Positions 7,946 to 16,261 of a stretch of 64,000 nucleotides of DNA are shown here, piece by piece. The first letter of the stretch is position 1. Every line of letters begins with the position of its first letter. This stretch comes from CAWCDJ01 sp963796485 (GTDB lineage Bacteria > Acidobacteriota > Terriglobia > Bryobacterales > Bryobacteraceae). Both the position numbers and the translations under genes were made by a program. The stretch lies in assembly GCA_963796485.1 (NCBI GenBank), contig CAWCLV010000012.1:248001-312000 (forward strand). Direction: 5' to 3'. The notes beneath the pieces were generated by a model. It saw nothing but the letters and a program-made list of their open reading frames with translations, was not told where the DNA came from and searched no databases.

Positions 7946-9183
7946 GCGATTTTCGCGGCAACACGATGATGATCGCGCTGATGGCGCTGCTGTGCTTCGG
8001 GATCCTGACCCTGTGGGTTCCCGGCTTTTGGGCTGTGGGCGTGTTTCAACTCGGCGTGCTCGCGCTGGGAGTGGCATGGATGCCGGCGCTGGCGTCCGGC
8101 CGCCGGCCGGTGCGCCTTGTGCCCGCGCTGCTGCCGCTCGGCGCCGCGGCGGCGTGGCCTCTGCTGCAACTGGCCGCGAACCGGACGATCGAGCGCTGGA
8201 ACACCTGGAACGGGTTTTGGAACTGGATTGTGGACTGGCTGATTTTCTTTCTGGCGCTCCAAGCCGCCTCCCATCCGGCCGCCCTGCGGCGGTTTCTCAA
8301 AGGCTCGATGTATTTCGCCGGCGCGCTCGCCGCCGTTGGGACGCTGCAATCGTTCACCAGCTTGGGGAAGGTTTTCTGGCTCTTCCCCACGGGCTACAGC
8401 GATCTCGTATTCGGCCCGTTCGTCTACCAGAATCAATTCGCGGCCTTCGTGGAAGCAACGCTTCCGATCGCCCTCTATTTCTCGCTGATCGGGAAGAAGC
8501 GCTGGCCCGGGGCGTGCATCGCGGCCGTGATGGTCGCGGCCGTGATTGCGTCCGCATCGCGCGCTGGAACCGTGCTGGTCCTGGCGGAACTGGCAGCCGT
8601 TCCGCTCCTCGCCATGCGCATGAAGTTGGTTTCCCGCCGGGCGGGCGTTGCGGCCCTGGCAAAAACCGGAGCGCTCGCGGCTGCCGGCGTGCTGGTTGTG
8701 GGATACGGGTTGGTGTGGGGGCGTTTCGCCGAGGCAGACCCTTACGTGATACGCCGCGAGGTCTGGACCTCAGCCCTCGACATGATTCAGGCGCGGCCGG
8801 GAATGGGTTGGGGGCTGGGAACCTGGGTGGCGGCCTATCCGCAATTCGCCATCTTCGATCCCGGCCTGTTGATCAACCAGGCTCACAGCGACTGGCTGCA
8901 GTGGGCGGCGGAAGGAGGCATTCCATTCCTCCTTCTCGTGCTCGCGGCGGCGGCGCTGCTGGTTCGTCCAGCCCTGCGTTCCGTTTGGGGCGTTGGCCTT
9001 CTCGCGGTTTTCCTGCACGCCCTGGTGGACTACCCGTTCCAGCAGAGGCCCGCGCTCGCCGCGCTATTCTTCGCGCTGGCGGGCGCGGTCGCAACCGTGG
9101 GACGTCCGGCCGAGCGCCCTATCGGAGAGACTTGGGACGGATTCTATCATCTTCAAAGCCGGTCCAGCCCTGGCCGCGCGTGA
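7942..9183 (+). CDS. O-antigen ligase / Wzy-type polymerase family protein
   Basis: A 413-residue polytopic membrane protein with about 10-12 hydrophobic segments. The start is the ATG at 7942 that overlaps the upstream stop. The long periplasmic loop and the segment with LGTWVAAYPQF and HSDWLQWAAEGGIPFLLL are typical of the Wzy_C / O-antigen ligase (WaaL) family, in which an H-[ST]-D-x-x-x-x-x-x-E-x-G pattern is conserved. It probably polymerises repeat units flipped by the Wzx protein encoded on the opposite strand, or ligates the polymer. Polymerase and ligase cannot be separated by sequence alone; the Wzz/kinase neighbour favours polymerase. The last 65 bp overlap the end of the convergent kelch gene. 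Confidence 0.82.
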   Translation: MSDFRGNTMMIALMALLCFGILTLWVPGFWAVGVFQLGVLALGVAWMPALASGRRPVRLVPALLPLGAAAAWPLLQLAANRTIERWNTWNGFWNWIVDWLIFFLALQAASHPAALRRFLKGSMYFAGALAAVGTLQSFTSLGKVFWLFPTGYSDLVFGPFVYQNQFAAFVEATLPIALYFSLIGKKRWPGACIAAVMVAAVIASASRAGTVLVLAELAAVPLLAMRMKLVSRRAGVAALAKTGALAAAGVLVVGYGLVWGRFAEADPYVIRREVWTSALDMIQARPGMGWGLGTWVAAYPQFAIFDPGLLINQAHSDWLQWAAEGGIPFLLLVLAAAALLVRPALRSVWGVGLLAVFLHALVDYPFQQRPALAALFFALAGAVATVGRPAERPIGETWDGFYHLQSRSSPGRA

Positions 9184-10315
9184 ACAGTCTCCACGTATCG
9201 TTTAGCGCCGGGCCGCCGAAGACGGTGAGGTTTCCGCTAAGGGGGTCGAAGAGATCCGGGGGGACGCTCTGGCCGCGTTCCGCCGGCAACTGCCCGGTCG
9301 GCGACAACATGGTCCACTGAGGCGTTCCGCCGAGCCCGTTGGCGTGACTGAGTGCCCAGGTGAAATTCGTGAACATGCCAAACGGAGGTGTGGCGCCGGT
9401 TCGTCCGCCCATCACGTATAAGGCGTTGCCCAGGGGATCGTAACCGCCCACCGCATATTGCGCGTGAGCGTTCGGCGCCAGTGGAAAATGAAAGACCTGC
9501 CACGACGGCGCGGGTCCGCCGACGCCGTTTGCGTTCGAGAGTACCCAAAGGTCGGTGCTGGCCAGCAGATTGTCGCAAGTGAACCCCGCGTCCACGCAGC
9601 CGCCGAAAATACTCAGCCGGTCCGTGATGACATCATATGCCGCGGCGAATGCATGTCGCGGCGAGGGCGCGGCGCCCGATACATGCAAGTTAATCCACGT
9701 TGACTTTTGGCGCCCGGTGCCATTTGCGTTGGTGAGCACCCAGACGTCGTTCAGAAGCGTTACCTTCGTGCCGTCGTTTTCAAGCCCGCCTACGACGATC
9801 ATGCGGTTGGTCTTCGGATCGTAAACCGCCTGATGATTTTGCCGCGGAGAAGGTCCCGAGGCAACGTCCGGCTGGTACCACGAAGGTGAGCCCAACCAGC
9901 CGTTGGCGTTTTTCAATATCCACAATTGCGCCGACGAGGTTCCGTTGACCTGCCCTCCGAACACGATCATGCGGTTGGACAGCGGATCGTAAACGGCGCT
10001 CGCCGCCGCGGTCGCCGGAGGCGAACCGGAAGCACCCTTTGGCAACTCCTGGATCCAACTGCGCCAGCCGCCGCGTCCATTGGCGCTGGTCAGAACCCAG
10101 AGATCGTTGGTCGATTCGCAGCAACCGGCTATGTCGTTTCCTCCGAAGACGATCATCCGGTCGGAGATCGGATCGTAGACGCTTGTGTTGTTGATGCGTC
10201 CCGGAGGAGGTGTCCCTTGCGGCTGGACTTGAACCCAACTCTGGGCCAAGACGGGCGGTACCAGTGTGAGCAGCAGCGCCAGCGGCAGCTGGAGTACGTG
10301 AGTTCGTGATTTCAT
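9119..10315 (-). CDS. Exported kelch-repeat beta-propeller protein
   Basis: A 398-residue protein with a signal peptide (about 1-24, ending VPPVLAQ) and five or more kelch-type repeats. Each repeat has a block like YDPISDRMIVFGGND followed by a variable loop and DLWVLTNANG, with the paired glycines and the downstream W typical of kelch/galactose-oxidase propellers. No copper ligands or catalytic residues of galactose oxidase were recognised, so it is probably a binding scaffold outside the cytoplasm. It is convergent with the O-antigen ligase gene and overlaps its last 65 bp. A good promoter (see 10340-10369) precedes it. Confidence 0.8.
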   Translation of the reverse strand: MKSRTHVLQLPLALLLTLVPPVLAQSWVQVQPQGTPPPGRINNTSVYDPISDRMIVFGGNDIAGCCESTNDLWVLTSANGRGGWRSWIQELPKGASGSPPATAAASAVYDPLSNRMIVFGGQVNGTSSAQLWILKNANGWLGSPSWYQPDVASGPSPRQNHQAVYDPKTNRMIVVGGLENDGTKVTLLNDVWVLTNANGTGRQKSTWINLHVSGAAPSPRHAFAAAYDVITDRLSIFGGCVDAGFTCDNLLASTDLWVLSNANGVGGPAPSWQVFHFPLAPNAHAQYAVGGYDPLGNALYVMGGRTGATPPFGMFTNFTWALSHANGLGGTPQWTMLSPTGQLPAERGQSVPPDLFDPLSGNLTVFGGPALNDTWRLFTRGQGWTGFEDDRIRPKSLR

Positions 10316-10339
10316 AGATCTCGCCTGATGACTCTAAGG

Positions 10340-10369
10340 ACTCTAATGGTCCGGATCAGAGCTTGTCAA
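10340..10369 (-). promoter_or_regulatory. Sigma-70-type promoter of the kelch gene
   Basis: Read on the minus strand: a perfect -35 TTGACA (10369-10364), 18-bp spacer, and a -10 TAGAGT (10345-10340). Predicted start of transcription is near 10333, leaving a leader of roughly 18 nt before the ATG at 10315. Confidence 0.55.
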
Positions 10370-10574
10370 GATCGGCGATACCCGTCGAAGCGTTTTCTGC
10401 GGCAGCGGGGCGGCGCTGTGGACACTTATCCTCATGAACATAAACCAGATGCGGCGCGCCGCAAATGCTTTTCGCGTTTTTTCCCATCGGTACGGGTACA
10501 TTTGTTGCAGTACTTTCAGCAAAGCTGCGGGCGGCCGGAGCGATCGGAAACCCAAAGCCTGGCGATCAGGGCTT

Positions 10575-10580
10575 TATAAT
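10575..10580 (+). promoter_or_regulatory. Consensus -10 (TATAAT) 7 nt before the GH31 start
   Basis: A perfect TATAAT ends 7 nt before the ATG at 10588, so transcription would begin at or next to the A of the start codon. No Shine-Dalgarno-like sequence lies in between, and no clear -35 is seen. This predicts a leaderless mRNA. Confidence 0.45.
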
Positions 10581-10587
10581 CAGCATC

Positions 10588-12915
10588 ATGCGATGGACTA
10601 ATTTGCTTCCGCTCGCGATCCTGTGGTGCGGGATATCGAATGCCCAATGGATTCCGCACAACCCGGTTACGAAGGTAGCGCAGCAGCCTGACGGCGTCGT
10701 GTTCACGATGCAATCCGGCGTTCTCCGATTGGTGGTCTGCACGGATTCCATGATCCACGTGATCTACTCGCCGGAAGGACCGTCAGCGAAGCGTCCGGAA
10801 TACGTGGTGACGAAGTCTTCCTGGCCGGCGGTGAAGTGGAGCATCGAGGAGAATCGCGGGACAGTCGCTCTGGTGACGAGTCGGGTGCGGGTGGAGGTGA
10901 ACCGCGAAGACGGGACCATCGCTTACAGCGAGCCTGGTGGCCGCGCACTGCTGAAGGAAGGCCCGAACACGCTCACGCCGGTTACGGTAAATGGCGAACG
11001 GACTTACCACGCCGAAGCATTTATCGGGCTTTGGGGCTCGACCGAGGCGTTCTACGGACTGGGACAGCACCAGTCGGGAGTCTGGAACTATCACGGGGAA
11101 TCGGTAGACATCGCGCAGGACAATACCAATATCTCCGTACCGATGCTGCTCTCCAGCAACGGGTATGGAATTTTCTGGAACAACGCTTCGCGGAGCCGTT
11201 TCAATAACCGGTTCGTGCACGCTCTCTACATCAGCAGCGAGGTGGCCGATAACATCGACTATTACTTCATTTACGGCCCCGACTTCGACAAGATCATTGC
11301 CGGATACCGCGAGCTGACCGGCGCCGCTCCGTTGCTCGGCAAGTGGGCTTACGGGTTCTGGCAATGCAAGAACAAATATAAGACGCAGGCCGAACTGCTG
11401 GGCGTCGCTCATAAATACCGGGAACTTCACATCCCCGTGGATAACATCGTGCAGGATTGGTTCTGGTGGACCACCATGGGGGAGTTCAAGTTCAGCGATA
11501 AGTACGCGGATCCCGCGGGCATGATCAATGACCTGCACGCGAACCATTTCCACATTATGTTCTCGGTGTGGCCCTACTTCTACCCGGGATCGCAAACTTA
11601 TGCGGACATGGACCGCAAGGGCTTCTTTATCGACCGCACGAAAATGGCGGCGTTTCATCCCAAGGGAGAGGCTTTATACGACGCCACCAATCCGGAGGCG
11701 CGGAAATACTACTGGAACCTCATCGACAACTCCCTGTTCCGGATCGGCGCCGATGCGTTTTGGATGGACACCACCGAGCCCGAAACGGAAGGCCGCGAGG
11801 ACAATGTGATGGTCACAAACCGCGTGGCGATCGGCAACGGCGCGCGATATGCCAATCTGTTTCCGCTCATGACCACCAAGGCGGTGTACGATGGCCAGCG
11901 CGCCGCTTCGGACCGGAAGCGGGTGTTCATACTCTCGCGCTCGGCCTTTGCCGGTGCGCAGCGGAACTCGGTGGTGGCGTGGAGCGGCGACGTCAACTCC
12001 GACTGGGAAACGCTGCGCAGGCAGATCCCCGCGGGATTGAATTTCGCACTTTCGGGTTTGCCGTATTGGACCACCGATATCGGCGGTTTTACGTCGGGGA
12101 ACCCCGACGACCCGGCGTATCGCGAACTCTTCATTCGCTGGTTCCAGTTCGGCACCTTCTGCCCGATCTTGCGGGTCCACGGCACCCGCACGAACGACCA
12201 GAACGAACTCTGGTCGTACGGAGCCGGCGCGCAGAAGATCCTGACATCCTTCGACCGGTTGCGTTACGAACTGATGCCGTACACCTATTCGCTTGCGTGG
12301 AGAACCACGAACGAGCATTACACTCCCATGCGGCCGCTGGTGATGGACTTCCGCACCGACGCGCGAGCGCAAAATACCGGCGACCAGTTCTTATACGGGC
12401 CGTCGATCCTGGTAAGCCCCGTCACGGAACCGGGCGCCGCGACGCGCCACCTGTATCTGCCGCAAGCCGGGTGGTTCGATTTCTGGAGCGGCAAACGGCA
12501 GGAAGGCGGGCGCGCCATCGATGCGCCGGTGACACTCGAACGGATTCCGCTGTACGTGCGCGCGGGATCGATCGTGCCCATCGGGCCGGATGTCGAATAC
12601 GCGGCGGAAAAGCCGGCCGATCCGCTCGAACTGCGGGTGTACCGGGGCGCCGACGCCAGTTTCACTTTGTATGAGGACGAGGGCGATAACTATGACTACG
12701 AAAAGGGCGTGTCCGCGACGATCCCGATGAAATGGGACGACAGGGCGGGCACCTTGACAATCGGCGACCGCAACGGCAACTTCCCGGGGATGCCGGCGGC
12801 ACGCACGTTCCGGGTCGTCTTCGTAGGCGACGGGCACGGAGCGGGAATCGGCCAGACGGCGCAGGCCGACCGCGTGGTGCCGTACGATGGCAAGGCCCGG
12901 GAGGTGAAGCCTTAA
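10588..12915 (+). CDS. Exported GH31 glycoside hydrolase, alpha-xylosidase-like
   Basis: A 775-residue enzyme with a short signal peptide (MRWTNLLPLAILWCGISNAQ). It has the GH31 order: an N-terminal beta domain, a (beta/alpha)8 barrel, and C-terminal beta domains. The nucleophile motif is FWMDTTEPE, with the aspartate near residue 394, and the acid/base aspartate lies in SGDVNSDW near residue 468. HGTRTNDQNELW later in the barrel is also typical. The WMDxTEPE form resembles alpha-xylosidases acting on xyloglucan, though alpha-glucosidase activity is possible. The start at 10588 is chosen for the signal peptide and the adjacent -10 box; longer in-frame extensions lack either. It should release terminal alpha-linked xylose or glucose from plant oligosaccharides outside the cytoplasm. 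Confidence 0.88.
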   Translation: MRWTNLLPLAILWCGISNAQWIPHNPVTKVAQQPDGVVFTMQSGVLRLVVCTDSMIHVIYSPEGPSAKRPEYVVTKSSWPAVKWSIEENRGTVALVTSRVRVEVNREDGTIAYSEPGGRALLKEGPNTLTPVTVNGERTYHAEAFIGLWGSTEAFYGLGQHQSGVWNYHGESVDIAQDNTNISVPMLLSSNGYGIFWNNASRSRFNNRFVHALYISSEVADNIDYYFIYGPDFDKIIAGYRELTGAAPLLGKWAYGFWQCKNKYKTQAELLGVAHKYRELHIPVDNIVQDWFWWTTMGEFKFSDKYADPAGMINDLHANHFHIMFSVWPYFYPGSQTYADMDRKGFFIDRTKMAAFHPKGEALYDATNPEARKYYWNLIDNSLFRIGADAFWMDTTEPETEGREDNVMVTNRVAIGNGARYANLFPLMTTKAVYDGQRAASDRKRVFILSRSAFAGAQRNSVVAWSGDVNSDWETLRRQIPAGLNFALSGLPYWTTDIGGFTSGNPDDPAYRELFIRWFQFGTFCPILRVHGTRTNDQNELWSYGAGAQKILTSFDRLRYELMPYTYSLAWRTTNEHYTPMRPLVMDFRTDARAQNTGDQFLYGPSILVSPVTEPGAATRHLYLPQAGWFDFWSGKRQEGGRAIDAPVTLERIPLYVRAGSIVPIGPDVEYAAEKPADPLELRVYRGADASFTLYEDEGDNYDYEKGVSATIPMKWDDRAGTLTIGDRNGNFPGMPAARTFRVVFVGDGHGAGIGQTAQADRVVPYDGKAREVKP

Positions 12916-13473
12916 AACGTATCGGCGCAAGCCGCTGCTGCTCTGGGCGCCTTCTTCGCGGGCCGGCGCCGCAGGAAATACGCTGTGATTAACGCCAGCC
13001 CCAAAAGGCCGATTCCCTCGCCTGCGCGGCGCGCCGGCGAACGTCCAAAAACAGCGCTCACCTCATGCTCGCCGGGAGGCAGCGCGAATTCGATCAGGCC
13101 CGTGTCCGGCGAAGGCGAAATCTCAGCGGCACGCCCGTCAACCCGCACCGCCCAACCGGGGTAATACGCAAACGGCAACCGGATGCGGCTTGCGGTCGCG
13201 GCATTCACATCGCCCGACCAGCCGAACGGCGTCCGCCCAAGTTCGCGGACCCGCGCCCGGCCGGCGGAAACGGCGGCCCGGGCATCGTAGGGAGGGACTG
13301 GTGCCATCGAACGCGGTATCACTTCGCATCCATTGACAGGGGATTTTCGCCCGCCTGCACTCGTTCAAATCCACCTGCGAGACCGGGATTTCCGGCCATA
13401 GCGCCCAGGCGTTCACCAAGAGGACAAACGCCAGAACGGTGAATGCGAGGAATCTCTCGCGGGTAGGGTCCAT
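12912..13473 (-). pseudogene. Remnant of a large multi-pass membrane protein gene (internal deletion and frame change)
   Basis: Two short pieces in different frames look like the two ends of one longer gene. The 5' piece (from ATG 13473) encodes a start of the form RERFLAFTVLAFVLLVNAWALWPE plus VSQVDLNE, typical of the beginning of large YfhO-like/glycosyltransferase-like membrane proteins. It then runs into an arginine-rich frame with no protein character. The 3' piece (about 13322 to 12912) encodes a beta-rich domain (FAYYPGWAVRVDGR, LPPGEHEVSAVFG) followed by one membrane helix, the usual C-terminal end of such proteins. The hundreds of residues expected between them are missing. Its stop overlaps the end of the GH31 gene by 3 bases. 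The parent family is inferred, the frame disruption is seen. Confidence 0.6.
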
Positions 13474-13642
13474 CCGGAATTGCCCGGTATAGCAGCGGAG
13501 AATTCAAATTCGACTGCTCGGAAAATCAAATCGTAACCTGACTTTAATTGTTTCCCGGACGTTATTACCCGCCATTTCGAAAATATGTTGTCTCCCCCGG
13601 CTTTTCCTGGTACGCTCGAACACAGTCTGCAAGGATGAGGGA

Positions 13643-14239
13643 ATGATTCGGAGGGGTAATTTGCGAGTAAGTCTTGTCTGTTTGAGCGCGCTGGTATTCG
13701 GATTTCCGGCATTTGCTTCCACATTTTCGTTTACGGGAGCCTTACCGGGCGACGATGCCGTGGCCCTGTTCCAGTACACGGTCCCGACTACCGGAACTGT
13801 AAACGTCGAGACCACTTCTTATGCGAGCGGAGGGTTCTCCCCGATTCTTTCGCTGTTCGATAACTTTGGTAACCTCCTGTTTTACGACAATGGATATCCC
13901 AATAATTCCGACGCGCAACTATCGTGGAATTCGCTGGCGAACCAGTCATACACCATCGCTCTGACGGAATATGACAACCTACCGCTTGGACCCACTTTGG
14001 CCGACGGGTTCGCCGAGCAGGGTAACGGAAACTTCACGGCCCAGCCGCCATTCAATCCCCCGTTGAGCGGCGCGTTCTACCTGCCCGGCCCGATGCAATT
14101 AACGGGCGACTGGGCAGTTACTTTCTCGGCCGATTCGGCTATCTCGGCCAGCGAGGTTCCTGAACCAGGCCCCGGCGTTCTTCTGTTTGCGGGAGCCGCC
14201 GTTCTGTCCATTTTCGGGCGGCTCCGCCGTTATTGCTAA
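13643..14239 (+). CDS. PEP-CTERM sorting-signal protein (DVUA0089-like)
   Basis: A 198-residue exported protein. It has a signal peptide (about 1-26), a beta-rich middle of the type often found in DVUA0089 proteins (FTGALPGDDAVALFQYTVP; SPILSLFDNFGNLLFYD), and a C-terminal sorting signal: VPEPGPG, a hydrophobic helix (VLLFAGAAVLSIFG) and basic RLRR. Such tails are processed by exosortase, and PEP-CTERM proteins usually occur in exopolysaccharide-producing bacteria, fitting the locus at 1-9183. No exosortase gene is in this window. A GAGGGA lies directly upstream of the ATG. Confidence 0.85.
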   Translation: MIRRGNLRVSLVCLSALVFGFPAFASTFSFTGALPGDDAVALFQYTVPTTGTVNVETTSYASGGFSPILSLFDNFGNLLFYDNGYPNNSDAQLSWNSLANQSYTIALTEYDNLPLGPTLADGFAEQGNGNFTAQPPFNPPLSGAFYLPGPMQLTGDWAVTFSADSAISASEVPEPGPGVLLFAGAAVLSIFGRLRRYC

Positions 14240-14291
14240 TCCATCGAAATCATTGCTTGATCGCCGCCGGAAAGGCGCGAGGAAGGAACAA

Positions 14292-15629
14292 ATGATTCGC
14301 AATATTACACGATCGCTTCTGCTCGGTGCCACCATCGCGGCGGCAGCTTACGCCCAGGGACCGACGGTCGTGGGCGACACTTACCTGCAGAGCGGAACGA
14401 ACTCCGCCCAGACCTTCGGCGCACTCGCCAATGTTCTTGTGGGCCCCGGAACCGGGACGACTCAAAACGTGGGATTGATCCGGTTCGATCTTTCCGGTCT
14501 GAACGGCGTGCAGGCGGGGAACGTCCAGAAAGCCGTGCTCTGGCTCTATGTCAACCGGGTAACCGCAGCCGGCGCGATCGACGTTTTCGATGTAACGACA
14601 TCGTGGTCGGAGAGTACGGTAACGTGGAACGCGGCGCCGGTTCCGGGCGCGAACCAGGGGACGATTCCGGTCTCGTCGGCAAACCAGTGGGTCGGAGTCG
14701 ATATCACCACCGAAGTCCAAACCTGGCTGGCGACGCCGTCGCTGAACCATGGCCTGCAACTGGCGGCATCCACGTCGCCGAACACCGCGGTCAACATCGA
14801 CGCGAAGGAGAGTACGACCACCAGCCACCCGGCACAGTTGCAGCTCGTGCTGAGCGGACCGGCAGGGCCGACAGGTCCAGCGGGTGCAGTCGGTCCGGTA
14901 GGGCCGACAGGTCCAGCGGGTCCGGCGGGTCCGGCGGGCAGCACCGGGCCGGCAGGACCGGCCGGTCCGGCAGGGCCGACAGGTCCAGCGGGTCCGGCGG
15001 GCAGCACCGGGCCGGCAGGACCGGCCGGTCCGGCAGGGCCGACAGGTCCAGCGGGTCCGGCGGGAGCGACTGGAGTAGCAGGTCCGGCAGGTCCGGCAGG
15101 ACCGGCGGGAGCGACTGGCGCAGCAGGTCCCGCTGGACCAACCGGCTCGATCGGCCCTATCGGACTGACCGGAGCGACGGGAGCGACCGGAGCCACCGGC
15201 GCGGTTGGCCCGACCGGTCCGGCCGGCAGCTACGGCACGGGGGCAGCACCTACGGGAATTCCGATGACCATCTCGGGCCACAGCGGCACCGCCGCATGGA
15301 ACAATCCCGCTTCGTCCGCCCAGCAGGTCACATTGAACGGGATCGCCGCTGTGGTCGCTCCCGCGGCATGCAAGCCTGGCATGACGATTTACTCCTACTC
15401 CGGCGCGCCAACTGCCTGGCACGTGTACAGCGTCACGCCGAGCAACTCATCGAGCACATGGACGGCGGTCTCGTCATTGATCACGTGCAGCACGGGGGTC
15501 GGCGCCGGCTCAACATGCTCGGCGTCGGCAGCGACCAGCGTTACGGCGGGAACCATTTTGACGTTGACATCCGGGACGGGCGCGGCGCCGGGCGGCGGCG
15601 GATTCCTGGCTGCCTTCTCGTGCCAGTAA
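14292..15629 (+). CDS. Exported DNRLRE-like protein with collagen-like triple-helix region
   Basis: A 445-residue protein in three parts. A signal peptide (1-21, ending AAAAYAQ) is followed by a DNRLRE-like beta domain (about 22-188; VVGDTYLQSG, GLIRFDLSGL, TSWSESTVTWNAAP, WVGVDITTEVQTWL). Residues 189-311 are 41 uninterrupted Gly-X-Y triplets, mostly GPA, GPT, GST and GAT, that should form a collagen-like trimeric stalk. The last 130 residues form a small Ser/Thr-rich domain with four cysteines. The ATG at 14292 has AAGGAA just upstream; a longer frame would overlap the PEP-CTERM gene. It lies 52 bp before a tail-collar gene, suggesting a shared surface structure. Function is not known. Confidence 0.8.
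   Translation: MIRNITRSLLLGATIAAAAYAQGPTVVGDTYLQSGTNSAQTFGALANVLVGPGTGTTQNVGLIRFDLSGLNGVQAGNVQKAVLWLYVNRVTAAGAIDVFDVTTSWSESTVTWNAAPVPGANQGTIPVSSANQWVGVDITTEVQTWLATPSLNHGLQLAASTSPNTAVNIDAKESTTTSHPAQLQLVLSGPAGPTGPAGAVGPVGPTGPAGPAGPAGSTGPAGPAGPAGPTGPAGPAGSTGPAGPAGPAGPTGPAGPAGATGVAGPAGPAGPAGATGAAGPAGPTGSIGPIGLTGATGATGATGAVGPTGPAGSYGTGAAPTGIPMTISGHSGTAAWNNPASSAQQVTLNGIAAVVAPAACKPGMTIYSYSGAPTAWHVYSVTPSNSSSTWTAVSSLITCSTGVGAGSTCSASAATSVTAGTILTLTSGTGAAPGGGGFLAAFSCQ
14856..15224 (+). repeat. Collagen-coding tandem repeat with a perfect 63-bp duplication
   Basis: The DNA coding for the 41 Gly-X-Y triplets is a GC-rich 9-bp-based repeat. Inside it a 63-bp unit (seven triplets, GST GPA GPA GPA GPT GPA GPA) occurs twice back to back without a mismatch, starting at 14937 and 15000. 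Perfect identity suggests recent slippage, and unit number may differ between strains without changing the frame. Confidence 0.9.
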
Positions 15630-15681
15630 GTGCCCGGCCGGCAGTAAGGCAATTGAAGACCGATTACACAAGGAGATAGTT

Positions 15682-16212
15682 ATGGCAGATCCATTCATAG
15701 GTGAAATTCGCATGTTCGGCGGCAACTTCGCCCCGACCGGCTGGGCGTTATGCAACGGCCAGCTTTTGCCGATCTCGCAAAATGCCGCCCTGTTTTCGAT
15801 TCTGGGGACCACGTTCGGCGGCAATGGGCAAACGACCTTTGGATTGCCGGATTTGCGCGGCCGGGTGCCCATGAATTTCGGGCAGGGTCCGGGACTCACT
15901 CCGCGCAATCTCGGTGAAAACGGAGGCAGCGAGACGGTCACGCTCCTCGTCACCCAGATGCCCGCGCATACTCATCAGGCCAGCGCCTCCAGCGCAAACG
16001 CCACAGCGCCATCTCCCCAAGGCGGGGTCTGGGCGCAGGAACTGGACAGCCAGGGGGGCACAGGGGCGGGGTACACCGGCACGCCGAATACGACCATGTC
16101 GCCGCAGGCCATCGGACCGGCGGGAGGCGGGCAGCCCCACCAGAACCTGCAGCCGTACCTTTGCGTGAACTTCATCATCGCCCTGAATGGGATTTTCCCC
16201 AGCAGAAGTTAA
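15682..16212 (+). CDS. Phage tail collar domain protein (microcystin-dependent protein family)
   Basis: A 176-residue protein matching the tail-collar/MdpB family over its whole length: GEIRMFGGNFAPTGWALCNG at the N terminus, then LFSILGTTFGGNGQTTFGLPDLRGRVP, the TQMPAHTH motif, and the C-terminal NLQPYLCVNFIIALNGIFP. It has a strong ribosome site (AAGGAGA, 4-5 nt before the ATG). There are no other phage genes nearby, so this is not a prophage. It stands with a collagen-like gene upstream and a GNAT gene downstream. MdpB-type proteins are found as free-standing cellular genes in many bacteria; their role is not settled. Confidence 0.9.
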   Translation: MADPFIGEIRMFGGNFAPTGWALCNGQLLPISQNAALFSILGTTFGGNGQTTFGLPDLRGRVPMNFGQGPGLTPRNLGENGGSETVTLLVTQMPAHTHQASASSANATAPSPQGGVWAQELDSQGGTGAGYTGTPNTTMSPQAIGPAGGGQPHQNLQPYLCVNFIIALNGIFPSRS

Positions 16213-16224
16213 CGTTTCCATTTC

Positions 16225-16253
16225 GTGCGGGCGGGCGTAAAGCCTGCCCGCAC
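16225..16253. terminator. Strong GC-rich hairpin between the tail-collar and GNAT genes
   Basis: An inverted repeat with 12-bp arms (GTGCGGGCGGGC and GCCTGCCCGCAC, one mismatch) around a 5-nt loop, starting 13 bp after the tail-collar stop and ending 8 bp before the GNAT start. There is no T-run after it, so it may be an attenuator, a processing signal or a REP-like element and not a classical terminator. Confidence 0.5.
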
Positions 16254-16261
16254 CCGACTCC

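Noticed and set aside
14546..15196. Collagen-like Pro/Ala/Gly frame on the minus strand
   Set aside because: It is the reverse reading of the Gly-X-Y repeat; no leader or ribosome site, and the plus-strand frame has a signal peptide and a folded domain.
15682..16212. Prophage remnant suggested by the tail-collar protein
   Set aside because: No other phage genes, integrase or attachment repeats nearby; this family occurs as free-standing cellular genes.
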